This document shows positions 43,935-57,100 of a DNA stretch of 64,000 bases, in pieces; position 1 is the stretch's first letter, and each line of letters starts with the position of its first letter. Source of the DNA: Monocercomonoides exilis (Eukaryota > Preaxostyla > Oxymonadida > Polymastigidae). Below the pieces are notes generated by a model that saw nothing but the letters and a program-made list of their open reading frames with translations, did no database searches and was not told the origin of the DNA. The stretch is taken from assembly GCA_001643675.2 (NCBI GenBank), contig LSRY02000063.1, positions 217,501 to 281,500 on the forward strand, given 5' to 3'. Position numbers and translations under genes: made by a program.

Positions 43935-45268
43935 TCAAACATTCACAAGATAATCTGAAATATTCAACGATGCTCTACAATAATATTTTCTATAGAGATA
44001 ATAAAACATTTTATGAAAGCTAATGATGGTATCTTCGTATCCTTCTTCCATCTTTTCATATATCACCCTTTTGGTTGCTTTTCTTTTCATTTCTTCCATT
44101 TTATTATCCATCTTTTCTTCCATTCGATTTGAAACATTTATGAAAAAAACCAAGAGATAACATGCAATTTTGTCATTCAACGTTGGTTGCTGAAATTCCT
44201 CCAAAATCACATCAATTGCTCCCCCTTTCAGCAAGTCTTCAACTCTCACATTTCTATTTTTTGCTGCACGTCGAAGTGAATCGAGACATCCATTGCAAAT
44301 ATCTTTGTGATTGTCCCTTGATGCTCGAATCATTTGAACAAGGCTGCCTATTAGTCCAGCAAGTTTTTCATTCCACAAACGACTGTATTCAAAGAAATGA
44401 TTCAATGTTTGGATCCATCTCCTGATTACCTGCACTCCATTCGCTTCTTCCTTGCTCATTTCCTCTTCTTTCTTCTTCCAATTCACGCACTTTGTCAGCT
44501 CTTCCATTTCTCTTGCTGCTTCTCTCGCTAAATGCAGTTCATTCGCAATTGTAACTTTCAAGCCGTCATCATTGAACAATCTGCTCATTAAAAAATGCCA
44601 AGCAGACTGATACGCAAGTCGTGTCAGATTTCGACACTCCTGATGAAATAGGATGATTTCTTTAATCTCCTCGTAAAAAAATTCTTTTTTAATTTTCTAT
44701 TTCAGAAATATAATTAAGACTCATATGAAAAATAAAAATTGACAAAACATTATCAAACCTCCAGACAGCTAATATTTGCCAAAGTCAGCAAAGCCATTTC
44801 CACTTCTTTTTGATTCTCCTCGCTTTCTTCTTTCCTCATAGCATCTTTCAGAAGGCAAGGCACACTAATTAATATCAATTCCGTATCGAACCGGTTGCTA
44901 AGAAAAAGATAGCATTCACAAAGATCAACAAGAAGCCTTTCTTCCTCTTCTTCTTTATTCTTCTCATTTTCATCAATTATCATCTCTTTCATTCTCTTGC
45001 TCAATGATGAATAATCAAAATAATATGAATAAATATTTTTTAGCATTTGGCAATATCCAATGTGCTTCAACAACAAAATTGCGTTTCTCCATGACAATTT
45101 CTCTTCTCCAATCATTTGGTCTATTTTATTATACATTCTAACTGTGAAAATAGACTCAAATTCTTCTTTATTCATTTCTTCAATTAATCTATTCATTTCC
45201 TCTATTTTCTGCATTTGTTCATCCTCACTGCAATGCTCCAACTGATCAAACAATTCTTCCTCGATCAT
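43935..45268 (-). CDS. Helical-repeat (armadillo/HEAT-like) protein, two exons
   Basis: Exon 1 (45268-44759) and exon 2 (44696-43935) are joined by a 62-nt GT-AG intron in phase 0, giving about 423 residues. The start is the ATG at 45268 (MIEEELFDQLEHCSEDEQM). The protein is nearly all amphipathic helix: KIEEMNRLIEEMNKEEF, NAILLLKHIGYCQMLKN, LLVDLCECYLFLSNRFD, ARLAYQSAW-like (TRLAYQSAWHFLMSR), ARE(M)EELTKCVNW and GGAIDVILEEFQQPTLND. This suggests stacked helical repeats that bind other proteins. No enzyme motif or membrane segment is seen. Two decayed relatives sit inside elements Y1 and Y2 in this same window. The family is probably high-copy in this lineage. That is an inference from familiarity with oxymonad proteins rather than a search. 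Confidence 0.75.
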
Positions 45269-46100
45269 CAAAAATCAAAAATATGAGATCTTTGAAAATA
45301 CACAATTAATGTTCGCTAACTTGAAAACTTATCTTCAAGAGACGGCTCTTGAGCATCATCTTCAGATTTGTCTTCATTGCACATTTTCATTCTGTCTATT
45401 TAATACAAAGACAATTTTTGCTGTAAAATTTTAAATGAAAAACAAAAACAAAACAACAAACATTGTTGATAATTGACAAAATTAAAATATAATTGTCAAA
45501 CTCAATCCTTTTGCTCAGTAAAAATCTGTGTGAAAAAAAGATGTCACAAAGAAGTCAACAGTTCAGGCTATATTAAGTCAAAAACGAAAGAATTTTATTT
45601 CTTTCTGATCGAACCAACAATAATTTATTCCTTTGAAATGGGAGGCATTTCGAATGAGATTTTGAACGAATTGAAAAATATCCCACATATTTGGTGTTGA
45701 ATGAAAATACATATATATTTTTATTTCAACATTCTGAGCAACACGAAGAAGAAGAGAAAAGACTTTGAAAAAAACTTTACAAAAAAGTGACAAAAAAGCA
45801 ACAGTTTGTTCATTAATCATGCATGTGCTTCAATGCTCTTTAAATAAAAATTCAAACATAAGTATTTCAATTATTGCATTCTCATTTTCTGCTATCTAGA
45901 AGCTTTGCTTCATCGAAATGATTTTTTCTGTTATTTCAGAGTGTTTGCTTGTTTCCATGAATGTTTCAAATTTAATGTGTTGAGAAAAGTTATAAGATAT
46001 CGGGATAATTTTATAATTAATTCCTTTCTTGAGTGAGTTGTTCAAGCTGAATGAAAAATGATGGAAGGGAATCAAGCTTTCATCAATTCACATTTTTTTG
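45269..46100. other. Spacer upstream of the helical-repeat gene
   Basis: It should include that gene's promoter. A minus-strand peptide MKMCNEDKSEDDAQEPSLED near 45382-45320 could be a small 5' exon, but no matching acceptor is found before the main ATG. Otherwise nothing is recognised. Confidence 0.4.
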
Positions 46101-47170
46101 AAAGAAGGGCGAATGATGATTGAATGCCTTTGGAGCAACATCGATGCAACAATGGACAAAATAGTTAATCGAGCATTGAAAGAGATTTTATTCCAAAAGG
46201 CTTTGCGGTTGAGCGAAGATGAAAAAATTCGAGAAGGCGAAGGAGATTGATGCAATATGCGAAATCAAGCTCATGCGGAATTTTGAACTCATTTCAAAAC
46301 ACTTATCGTTAAATTGTGATGCCAATTGATGTGTATTTATCGGTAAAGACGCTTGCTACGTTTTCTGGAAAATCATCATTTTGGATTGTTTTGAGAATTG
46401 TTGTTGATTCGCCAATTTCAGCATGGATTTCGAGACAAATACAGAAATTATACGAGCGACACAGAAGCAGTCTGACAAGGCAGAACAGGCAACAAAAAAA
46501 TGTTTTATCAAATTGAGGTGTGTAATCCAATTAATGTTATATTTGTGCTTTTTTTAAGAAAATAATTTATAAAAGAAAAGAAAAAAAGAAATAGAAATAA
46601 TAAAAAAATTTAAAAATTACAGGAATATTTTCAAGTAATGATAATTTCATATTTTCAATTTTTTTTTTCTCTTTTGATGTAACGTTGCTGATCTTTTGAC
46701 TTTTGCAAGCAAAAATAAATGGCTGGGAAGAAATGGCAAAAGATTGGCTGCTTCAGTCAGTGAAGCAAAAAGATGAGCTTATTAAAAAAAGGGTATTACC
46801 CCATATAAAAAAGCGTTTTTAGTTTGTATTTCGTCTTTTTCTTTCTATTCTTTCAAATTTTTAGATTTATTTTACGAACTTTAAAAATAATTCACTCAAA
46901 AACTGATTCGTCTTTGCAGATCCTTATCAATTCAGACTCAGTAACTTGCAGTAAGTTGTGAATGAACACACCCTCATCGTTCTCGTAGGCTTATGCTTCT
47001 AACAGCATTTGCCTTTGAATGTGTCTTCTTGTTTCTTTCCATCAAAATCGAAGAATCGCTCAGAACGTTGCTGAACAGCAGCTGGATGGAGAGAAGAAGC
47101 ATTAACAGAATGGAGATGCGGCATGATCCGAAGATATCGTCATCTTCAAAATACACTAATTCATAATTAT
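46100..47170 (+). pseudogene. Coding-like fragments, decayed or unresolved multi-exon gene
   Basis: Protein-like pieces occur in order on the plus strand: ALKEILFQKALRLSEDEK (about 46170-46225), FEKAKEIDAICEIKLMRNFE in another frame (about 46227-46290), MDFETNTEIIRATQKQSD preceded by a CCAATTTCAG acceptor (about 46422), GWEEMAKDWLLQSVKQKDEL after a TTTTGCAAG acceptor (about 46720), and a hydrophobic LLTAFAFECVFLFLSI segment (about 46995-47045) near the end. Coiled-coil pieces then a C-terminal membrane-like segment suggest a tail-anchored protein. I could not make all phases join, so it is either a pseudogene or mis-modelled. The function is unknown. Confidence 0.3.
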
Positions 47171-47968
47171 TTTATCGTTTTAACCTATTTTAAAAACGAA
47201 TATATTTATTTTGTGTATCGGAAATGTGTTTTTTTTAATATTCAAAATTTCACTCAATTTATTGTTATTTTTTTGTTTCATTGGTTTGGATCAAAATTTA
47301 TTTTTTTTTAATTTTTGAGCTTATGTTTTTTGAAAAGAAGGAATATCTAAATAAATTCATTTGCACTTTGATTTCAAAAATTTGTGGAACGATTTATCTT
47401 TAATATTTTTTTTGAAAAAAATCACAAATAAATGTGAAATCTAGAATTGAAAAATATATATTTTGTTAAAACGGAAATTTAATTGCTTCATTTTCGAACT
47501 CTAAAAATGATTATTGATGATTATTTCACTTTTTTTTATATCAAAAACAACTTTTTGCATTAAAATTTGAAGAAATATATCATATTTTTTTGTAAATTTT
47601 TTTGATCACAAAAATGAAATAAATATATTTTTTTCCAAAACCATTAACTTCCGATATGCGACAATTGCATAATATTAATATACAATGCATTATTGAATTA
47701 CTGACAAAATCTCATAAAGATCTGAGGATGACGATATCTTCGGATTATACCCCAAAAATTTCATATGTACCAAATTGCTTATCTTTGCACTCAGCCAAAA
47801 TCAAAAATGTTCAAATCGATTTTTTCTTTGAAATCAAACAAATAATAGGACATAGCCTCCAAAAGTTCATGAGGTGAGTAATTTCCAAAAAAAGAAAAGA
47901 AAAGAAAAGAAAAAGATTGAAAAAAAAAAATAAAATGGAAGAAACAACCACTCTTTTACATCAGCTGC
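47171..47968. other. Spacer with one small open frame
   Basis: A 73-codon plus-strand frame at 47656-47877 (starting MRQLHNINIQCII) is the only candidate. It has no recognised motif and may be chance. A purine repeat (AAAAG)n follows at 47888-47920. Confidence 0.35.
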
Positions 47969-48087
47969 TCAGAAGTCGCTCCCAACAAACTTTTCCCACT
48001 CCTGTGGCTCCTCCATCTCATCCAATGTTCCGCCACAGCTCCATTCTCCTGCCTCCCAAATAATCATCCATCCCATCCCTTCAAATC
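47969..48087 (-). other. Coding-like stretch past the stop of the broken giant gene
   Basis: The frame FEGMGWMIIWEAGEWSCGGT then LDEMEEPQEWEKFVGSDF ends in TGA at 47969 and looks like a genuine protein C-terminus. A GT donor at 48253 (GGGG|GTATTTGC) and an AG acceptor at 48088 would join it in phase 1 to the kinase-like tail and skip the annotated TGA at 48198. This would be an alternative last exon, or a remnant of one. Confidence 0.35.
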
Positions 48088-48197
48088 CTTCACCCTCCAT
48101 CACCACTCATTCACCAAACACCAATCAAAGAATACTCTCATCTTCATTTCTCCTTCCTCTGCTTTTCATCACCGTCTTTCAGAAGCCCCAACTCTTA

Positions 48198-51100
48198 TCA
48201 TCCTCCCATTTCTGTGCATGTGCTGCCGCTGTCGCTGCTGCTGCTGCAAATACCCCCACTTCCATAGAACACATCGCTCCCCTCATACAGCCCAATCGCG
48301 TCTGTCGCTGTCACCATCGTTGCTCCCGATGGGAAATACCCAAAAAACTCTCGCTTCAGCCTCCCCAGCTCTGGCCGCTCCCTGCCCTTCTGCAGCACAC
48401 ACTCCTTCACACACCCCGACAGCCTCGACCCCTCCATCATCTCCATGCTTGGCCTCACCCCTTCAACAATCAGCTCCCCTGCCCCCGACCCGTCATACTC
48501 CCCAAACGGCATCTTCAGCGTCACACACTCCCACACCATCATCCCAATCGAAAACACCACAGTCTTCTTCGTCGCATGCTTCTTCGCTCCACTCACCAGC
48601 TCCGGCGCCTTCCACCGAAGGCACTCTTTTTTGAATTCGTCCTCATCCTCAAAAGCAGATGAAGGAAGGGAGTCACTTTCATCATCACTTGCAGATGTCA
48701 CAACAGTCGTTGATGATGAGATGGACGATGAATCCGAGTCTCTTGAGCAGTCTGAGTGCATAGCAACACAGATCACCATGTGCTCTGAGAACAGCACAAT
48801 GTGCGGACTCAGACCATCCAGCGATTGAAGCGCAATTTTGAGCTCGTCAAAGCAATGGAGTGCGAGATTGGCCACCCAGAACATGATTTGAGCTGCTGTC
48901 ACCTCCCGCTCCTCCAGTGTGCCTATCGCCATTTCCTTTGTCTTATTTCTTCCATGCAATAACATGAATAGCGAATCCCTCAGATCCACAATCAGCTTTT
49001 CGTGAGGAGATGAACATGCCATTGGATCCACCAAGTTCGACATTGACGAAGTGGTTGGGCACAGATCCTCGCACCGAACAAATGTGGAATCTGTGTCTGA
49101 AGTATCTGTGGTTGAAGTGGATGAGATGGATGGTGAAGGAGATCTCTTTCTTTTCTCTTCCTCATCATCAACCTTCTCCAGCATCCAATGAGGAATCTTG
49201 TCTGAATCTCTTCCCAAAATGTATTCAGTGGAGCCGCTCTCAGAGAGAAGATGCTCTGATGACTCCGAGTGTTCCAAGCTTTTCTCACACACCCTCTTCT
49301 TTATCCTCTCCTCATTCTTCTTCTCTGCCTCTTTTTCTGCCCTTCTCCATTGCTCCTCAGGTGACATCTCCATCGTCACCATCTCAAATGCTTTGGGATC
49401 CTTTCTCACTGTGTCTTCCACAATCACCTCCAATTCCTCTGTTCTTCTCTTTTGTTTTCTCCATCGAACAGTAGAAATCACAGCAATCATTAAAACCACA
49501 AAAAGAACAATTGCCATAACAATCACAATCAATGACAAAGATGATTTTCCTCCTTTCCCTCCTTCAACAAGTTTTTCATCTCCCCTTGTTTGAGGTTCAC
49601 TTCTGTTCTTCAGAACGAACAGATCAGTTTCTGCATTCTTTTCTCCAAATATTATTGCTGCTGCCACTTCCGACTCATCGGGCAAAGAAGTGATCATCGC
49701 AGACGAAATCGACGAGTGAACTTCTGTTTCTGATGCAAAATCGCCCTCCGAAAACTCCCACTTCTCAATCAGCTTTGTGCTTCCCATTCTTGTCACTATC
49801 TCAAACCCCAGCTTGCATGGAATGAAAAGCGCCCCTCGGAAGCTCAGACACATCACAGCCCCTTCCTCTGCCATGCTCACAGAACCCAGAACAGGAATAA
49901 ACAGCACAGACTTCAGCCCTTCCAGCATCCCTTCCGCCTTGCACCCCTTGTTCAGCATCCACAACGAGCTGTTTTCTTTCGCTCCATCTCCGCCCTTCAG
50001 GCTCACAACTTTCACTGTCGCATCGTCGCTGCAAACAATGTTCCTTCGAATCGATGGATATTTCCCTATCACTGGATTGTTGTTCATGAACCTTCCTTCT
50101 TCAATCATAACCTGCCCTCCTGAAATCGACAAACCTCCTTCACTTGAATTCTCTATGGTTGTGTCTTTCATGTTTGCAACAGTGCCCTTCAAATCAACAA
50201 GTGATCCATCCCATTCACATATATCTTCTCCTTCATCATTCACTATTACATCAAACGTTTGTCTATTCACTCCAAATTTGCATAAATTCATTGACACATT
50301 TCGACAGGCACTCATCATCACCATACTTCCTCTTTCAGGAGATGATGAACAAGACACAAACGAGCTGTTCACAATCTTCACAAAGCTGTCTTTCAACCTA
50401 TCACAGACAATGACTGAGGAAATCAACCCAACGCTAATATTCTCGCATACCAATTGGCTCATCTCTATCTCAGTTCTTTCTTCCTCATCTCCATTTCTAT
50501 TCGCATCACTTGAATACACTTGAATGGCTGATCCTTCGTTGCTCAAAACATTGCTCATTTCCATTTTTTCAAGAATCGCTTTTCCATGACTGCCCAGATA
50601 CACTACATCCTTTCGGCAACTCACATCCTGAACTGAAATTGATGAACACTTCAGACAAGCATTTGACTCCACAACAATTAACTGACTGACTGCTGAAACA
50701 TGAGAAATACTCACTTCTTCAATTGATAAGCTTCCATTCCCAGTGACCAACAGCAGAATTAACAACAAATCCGATTCATCATTTCTTGTTGTTTCTTCAC
50801 ATGAAAATGAACATGAAACAATCTGAGCCGCTCCTGCTTCACTTCGAAGAAATGATCCATGAGCCATCACTAACGAACTCTCAAACAAAACAAACAGATG
50901 AGTCAAAAGCACTTTGTCGGTGCAGCTCAATAGGCTCTCGGCTGATTCATGAATTCCTGAAGTCACTCCGACTTTGGCATGCTGCTCTGAACGGGATGAA
51001 ATGGTCACATTGCATAACTCCAGCTCAGCCGATATTCGCCCTTCTTCGATAATCACAAGTTGGCTGTTGAACTCATATGACAAATGCTGAAGTCCATACT

Positions 51101-54100
51101 CCAATGTGGCACATGGCTGCTTTTGCGTTCCACAGTTCTTCGTGTCCTCGCTGCCTTTGGAGGTGTTTGACGTGACAAAAATAACATCATTTTGATATGT
51201 GACAATGAACTCGATCAGATTCATCGGCTCATCCACAAACTCTGTCTCATCCATTCCATAGATCGCATTGTATCTGTTGTATGATCCTTCCCTCAGATCC
51301 AGATTGAACTGTGTTTCATTGATCTGCTTCTTGATATCCACACACTTCACAAACAAATCCCGCCCAACACGCGCAACATTGGAATCAAATCCATCCTTCA
51401 CAAATCGCATGTTCAGATCCCCAGAAACAGCTGCATCCATATAAATCCCTCCTCCTTTGCCTTTGGCTGTCGAGCACCCACATTGGCTCAGTGTGCTCTC
51501 TTCAATCCTCAGACTTCCCTCGCTCTTCAACACAAACAGAATGGCTCCTCCTTCTTCACTGTTTGAGCTTCTGCATTCATCAAACACGCTTCTGTTCACC
51601 GCAAGCTTCAAACTTTCCTTATTTGCACTCGAATCAATCACACATGCCCCTCTCACATCTTTCTTCACATCTTTCACATGGAATTTCTCCAGCAAAATGG
51701 TTGGACTGCTTTTCATTGATTTTGCTTGCTCATGATTGCTCCTGCTTGCTTCCTCAACTTCAAACACACTTCCTTCGTTCAGACTCAATCCATTTATTAC
51801 AAGCTCCTCAATTCTGCCTTCACATCTCTCTGAAACAACAAAAAGATTTCTCTCACAATTCAAATTCGAAACGTCAAAATTCGTTATCTCCATGACTCCT
51901 TCTCTCACACAGACAAATGACACAAGCATCTGAATCCTCTTTTCTGCCAATCCTTCAATTGAACAGTTCACCAGGCTCAAGCTCCCATTCTCACTCAAAA
52001 TCACTGCCTTCTTTTCATTGTCATATTCCCCTTCCATTTCAAACTCGACTCGAGCAATCCTTGCTGTGTTTTTGTTCCAAAGGCACGCTTTTCTGCTCTC
52101 ATTCACATCGTTTTCAATCACCATCTTCACCTTCGATACCTCGTCTTCCACAGGATTCCATGCTTCGATCGAGCAATCAGTCATCTCAAACACCTCGTTC
52201 AGCTCAACTTTCCCCAAAATAAATATCCAACGCTTATCTGCCCCTTCACTCATCTGCCTAACACCTTTCCACCAACTCTGACAAGGATCTTCAGCTGAAC
52301 CACATCGAGCCACATCATGCCCTTCATCTGACACATATATCCTTTCGCTTCTGTATTCCACAACAAATCTGAACAAATCTGTTTCGCTGAACACCTTGTC
52401 ACTTCCAACAAACCCATTTGAATTGCTCTTCAGTGATTCAAAGTTAAAATCAAAAGTGTCTGTTGTCACAGTGCTGTTCAGATCAAACGATTCAACAAAC
52501 AGATTTTCTCCAACATCTGCCTTGTTCCCTTCAAAGACAACAGAACCGAACAAGATAGATCTGGCAATTTTGGACTTTTTGCAATCAATGAACAATCCGC
52601 CTCCTCTGCCACCTTCGGCTAAGCATTCGCATTTTTGAATTGTGCAGTTCTTGACTTGCAGTTCTGCTTCATTTTCAAGAATAACATTCGCCAATCCCCC
52701 TTTTCCATTTTGTGTTGAGGTCACTTCCTGAAACGAGCAATTATTCATATTCACTGTTCCAGTCAATTTCAGTGGTTAAGAACCGAAAACCATCTGCCCT
52801 TTGAAACAACACCATTCAAAAGTCACTTCTCCCCCATTCATTTCCAACATGGCAAACTCGACAGTCTCTTGTTGAGAACATTCAAATATGCAATTGCTCA
52901 TCTTCATGCAACCATTTGTGGATTCAGACAAAATAAGTGCTTTCACTCCATTTCTCAGTGAATGCGGAAATATAAAGTCGACAAAGACAAACTCTGATTT
53001 CTTGCTGTTCACAATAGCCCCATCCCCATTGAATTCACCTTTTTCTTCAAACAGCAAAGAAGAATGCACTTGATCTTGTTCTGATCGAATCCTAATTCCT
53101 GACACATCACTCCCATCTTTCACATGAGCCTTCTGCAAAATAACAATCTCTGAGTTATCCTCTCCGGATTTGATGTTCTGGACACCCCGCCATAATGTTT
53201 GACATGAATGCTCTTCTTGCCCACATCCAATTGCATCATATCCTTCAACCGACAAATACACACATTCTGAATGCAGTTGAACCAGAAACAACCTCAAATT
53301 GACTGGCTTAAAATAATATGATTCATCAACTCCCCACAAATCAGCTTCATTTCCTTCTTCATTTTCTGCCACAAAACAAAATCGAATGGGAGACACACTT
53401 ATGTTCAATGCCTTGCAGAACACAAACATGTCCTTTCCTTCTCGGGCACTATTCTCTGAAAACAACAAATCTTCAAACACGAAGTTGTCAGTCGAATCGT
53501 TTCCGATGTGAAGATACACTCCTCCTCCTCTCCCATCTTCACCATCAACACTCCAATTCCTCACTGTGGAATTTTTCATCAACAACTTATCATCTCCTCC
53601 CAGTTCACACCACATCATCCCCCCATTCGCCACACTCACTTCCCACCCTTCAAAACAGCTTTCATTCGCCATTTCCACATTTCTTGCCTTTTTCGCTTCC
53701 AACAAATGCCCATTTTCAATGCTGCACCCACTTGCTCTAACATTGCTCAAAACTATTTCTGCTCCTTCTCCACCACATATCAAACTCTTTCATTCTGTCG
53801 AAACACCTTTGATTTCCACTTCAGACAAACTGATCACTCCTCTTTCCACATCAGCAATTCCCTTTCCCATTTGAAAGCCAATCCCAACAACACTCACTGA
53901 CTTGATTTCCAGCTTTCCATCTGTTTCTTTCACAATCCAAACACAACTTTCTTTTTCAATCTTGCTCTCTATTCCATTCTCAACCCCAAACACACACTCA
54001 CTTATCAGACACTGCCCTCCTTCTATTTTCAGAAACTCTTCATAACCAGCTGTTGTGGGAATTGCTGGAAGCTCAAATGCCAAGCTCCGTATGCCCAAGA

Positions 54101-57100
54101 AAATGGGGCTGCTGACCAATGTTATATGACCGCCTCCTCCAACTCCAATAACCGGCTTTGTGAGGCCTCTTCCCTGAATTGCCAACGATGAATTCCTTGC
54201 AACATCTGCATCCAAAGTTGTGTTTCCAATCACCCTGATTGTCGAGTGCGAGTCATTCATCAATGAAAAGGCATATCCAACATCCTTGCACGGTGTTTCT
54301 TCAAACCCACACTCCTCTTTGTTCACTTTTGCTCCATCCACAAACATTATCTTTGGAGATTCAGGAAACAGTATCACCAGTATCGACACATTTATCGCTG
54401 GCTCAACTGAACAATCATACACCCAAAATCGTTCTCTCTCATCTTCTTCATTCACCGATCCTTCCCAAAGAATTTCATTCAGCATCCTCCTCACATCCTC
54501 ACACACAACATACACATCCCTTCCCAGCAATGCTTTGTTCTCACCAAATCTGTTCTTTTGCATCGAATTGCTCAAATCAGTATCCTCAAACTCCAAAACC
54601 ATCCCTCCACCAATTCCTCCTGATTCACTCACCTCATTGAATTTCACGCTGTTCACTTCAAACTTCAGTGTTCCTCCTTTCTCCACATGCATCACCAATC
54701 CTCCACCTTTTGCTCCTTCTTTAGCACAGACAATTGTCTCAAATGCACATTCCTTCATCTCAACCACTTTCCCTTCCCCAACATTCCCCTCAACTCCTCC
54801 TCCACTCCCAACCTCTCTGCTCACTGCGGCCACACTGTTGTTCTGCAGCTGAATTCCACACGAACCATCAAAACACAGCACTGCTCCATTCTTCATGCCT
54901 GCTCCTTTTTCACTCGAATTCACAATACTGACTGAACCTCCCGAATTCACATGGATAAGCCCACAAACATCTTCTCCATTGACACCCTCCAATTCCATTC
55001 CATTTAACTGAGCACTTGCTCCATTTCCCTGAATCACCAAAAAGCTATTTGTGCTGAATTTAATATCCCTCACTTTCACTCCAACCAAACTGGATTCTCC
55101 TCCAACAACTTTCACAAGCGAGAAACTGACAACGTTCGTTCTGGATATGAACGAAACATTGTTCATCACAAGCGATGAACTGAAACACACAAACAGCGCA
55201 CTCTTGCTGCCTGGCATCGAGGATGGAACACTAAACATCATTTTCCCAAATGTCGTTGCTGAACGCGTTTCAATAAATCCTTCTCCATTGATACTCTCGT
55301 TGCTCGCAATCACAACCTCCACCCCAATCTCTTCCACATCTATCTTCATCTCTTGCTCTTCAATCTTCAGCTGGTTCGTGATTTCATATTGCGGAAGCAA
55401 TCGTATTATTGCACTGCCTTGCCCAAAAATAGTTTTTCCAGCAAACAACACATCTGCACACGGATAATCTGAAAATCCACACAATTTCCCATTTATTCCA
55501 TCACTTCCAACAAATGCAGGACTCGAAAAGTTCCGAAACAGCAGCACCAACGGAATTGCTTGCGACTTGTTTCCACCTTCAAAGCCCATCATATCCTTCA
55601 AGTCTGGTATTTCTTCTTCGCTCTTGGCAAACGAAAAATTGAACACAGTTTCTGTTGCAATCTTCTTCAGCTCGTACGCTTCCACAAAAATATTGTTCCC
55701 TCCATTATCTGCCCTATTTCTTTCTTCTCCCAGGCCAAATGAAATACTCCGCAAGATCACATCATTTGCTTCTTCCACAATTCTCACTAAAACGCCTCCC
55801 CCATATCCCCCTCCTTCTTTTTCTTCGCTCAAATCGCGGGCATTACACTTCTTAACATCCATTCTTTCCCCTTCCTCCCCAATTCGCAGCATTCCTTCTC
55901 CACTCAAAGTTACCATAATTCCTCCACCGCACCCATCATTTGCCGAGCAATCATCAAAAGTGCTGTTTCTCACAACAACACTGTTTTCATCACCAACATT
56001 TCCGTTAACACCGCATCCATTCTGAATGCTCGCACAAATACCACAAAACGAACAATCCTCAACAGTCAATGCCTTTCCATTCACATCGCAGATCATCCCT
56101 CCTCCTGATGCTCTATCTTTCTTTCCACTCATTGTCGTTTTAGCCAATGTCAGAATCCCTGATGAATGTAATTCAATTACACTCACTTCTCCATTCGTAA
56201 TAACTCCATTCAAAATACTTTCATTCATGTTGCATACGGCTTCTTCTTCAATCCTCATCAACGGATGCAATCGAAACTCCACTTCATTCACACACAACCC
56301 ACATATCTTTATCTTTCCTCCAACACAAAGCACAAGTCCAACACTCACAAAGGATGCAGATCTCACTGAATATTGACAGTTGGTGAGGTTCAGTGTCTCA
56401 GCACTCATCTTCATCAGCCATTCTCTTCCATTCAGACTCTCTGGAACAACCAAAAAAAGAGACTCAAATAAACAATTTGAACTCACTTCAATCATCGCAT
56501 TCTGATTCACTGTTATGTTTTCGAACACGTCCATCCTCGCCTCCAACTCAGCTCCTCTGAATGTGTTTTTTCCACTTGCCAATAACAGTTCTGATCCAAG
56601 AATTCCAGATTCGCTAACTTTCAAGCTTATTCCACTTGCCTTTTTCCATTGTGCAATCCCGTTCTGAACTGTTTCACATGGATACCCTGTATACCCGCAT
56701 CGGGAAAAATCTTTTTTATTCGCCCCACCAATTGCAACTTCTGAAACATCCTCTCGCAAGAATAACACAAGTGGAATCACATACCCTTCATCTTCTTTCT
56801 CTGTTCCCGCAATCTCATCTTCTTTCAAAAGATCTGGCCCAAATCCAATTCTTGTGCTGTCAATAACATCTCCCATTTTTTCTATCTTCACAAACATGTT
56901 TTTCCCACATTTGTTTGCAACACAACCTGCAAATTCAACATTTTTCAGCCGAAAATTGCCTGTGGACTTCACACAATCCAGCCATATCCCTCCTCCATAT
57001 CCCCCCTGTCCTCCAATCATTCCAGCTTGACATTCATTCAACTTCGCCAATCCTTCGATTCCAACATAAAAGATAGAATCTTTTTCCATCACTATCTTCA

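Noticed and set aside
52742-53800. Treating the three parts of the second giant gene as three separate genes
   Set aside because: They share exactly the same frame, the module order continues across the stops, and only the first part has a signal peptide while only the last has a membrane helix.
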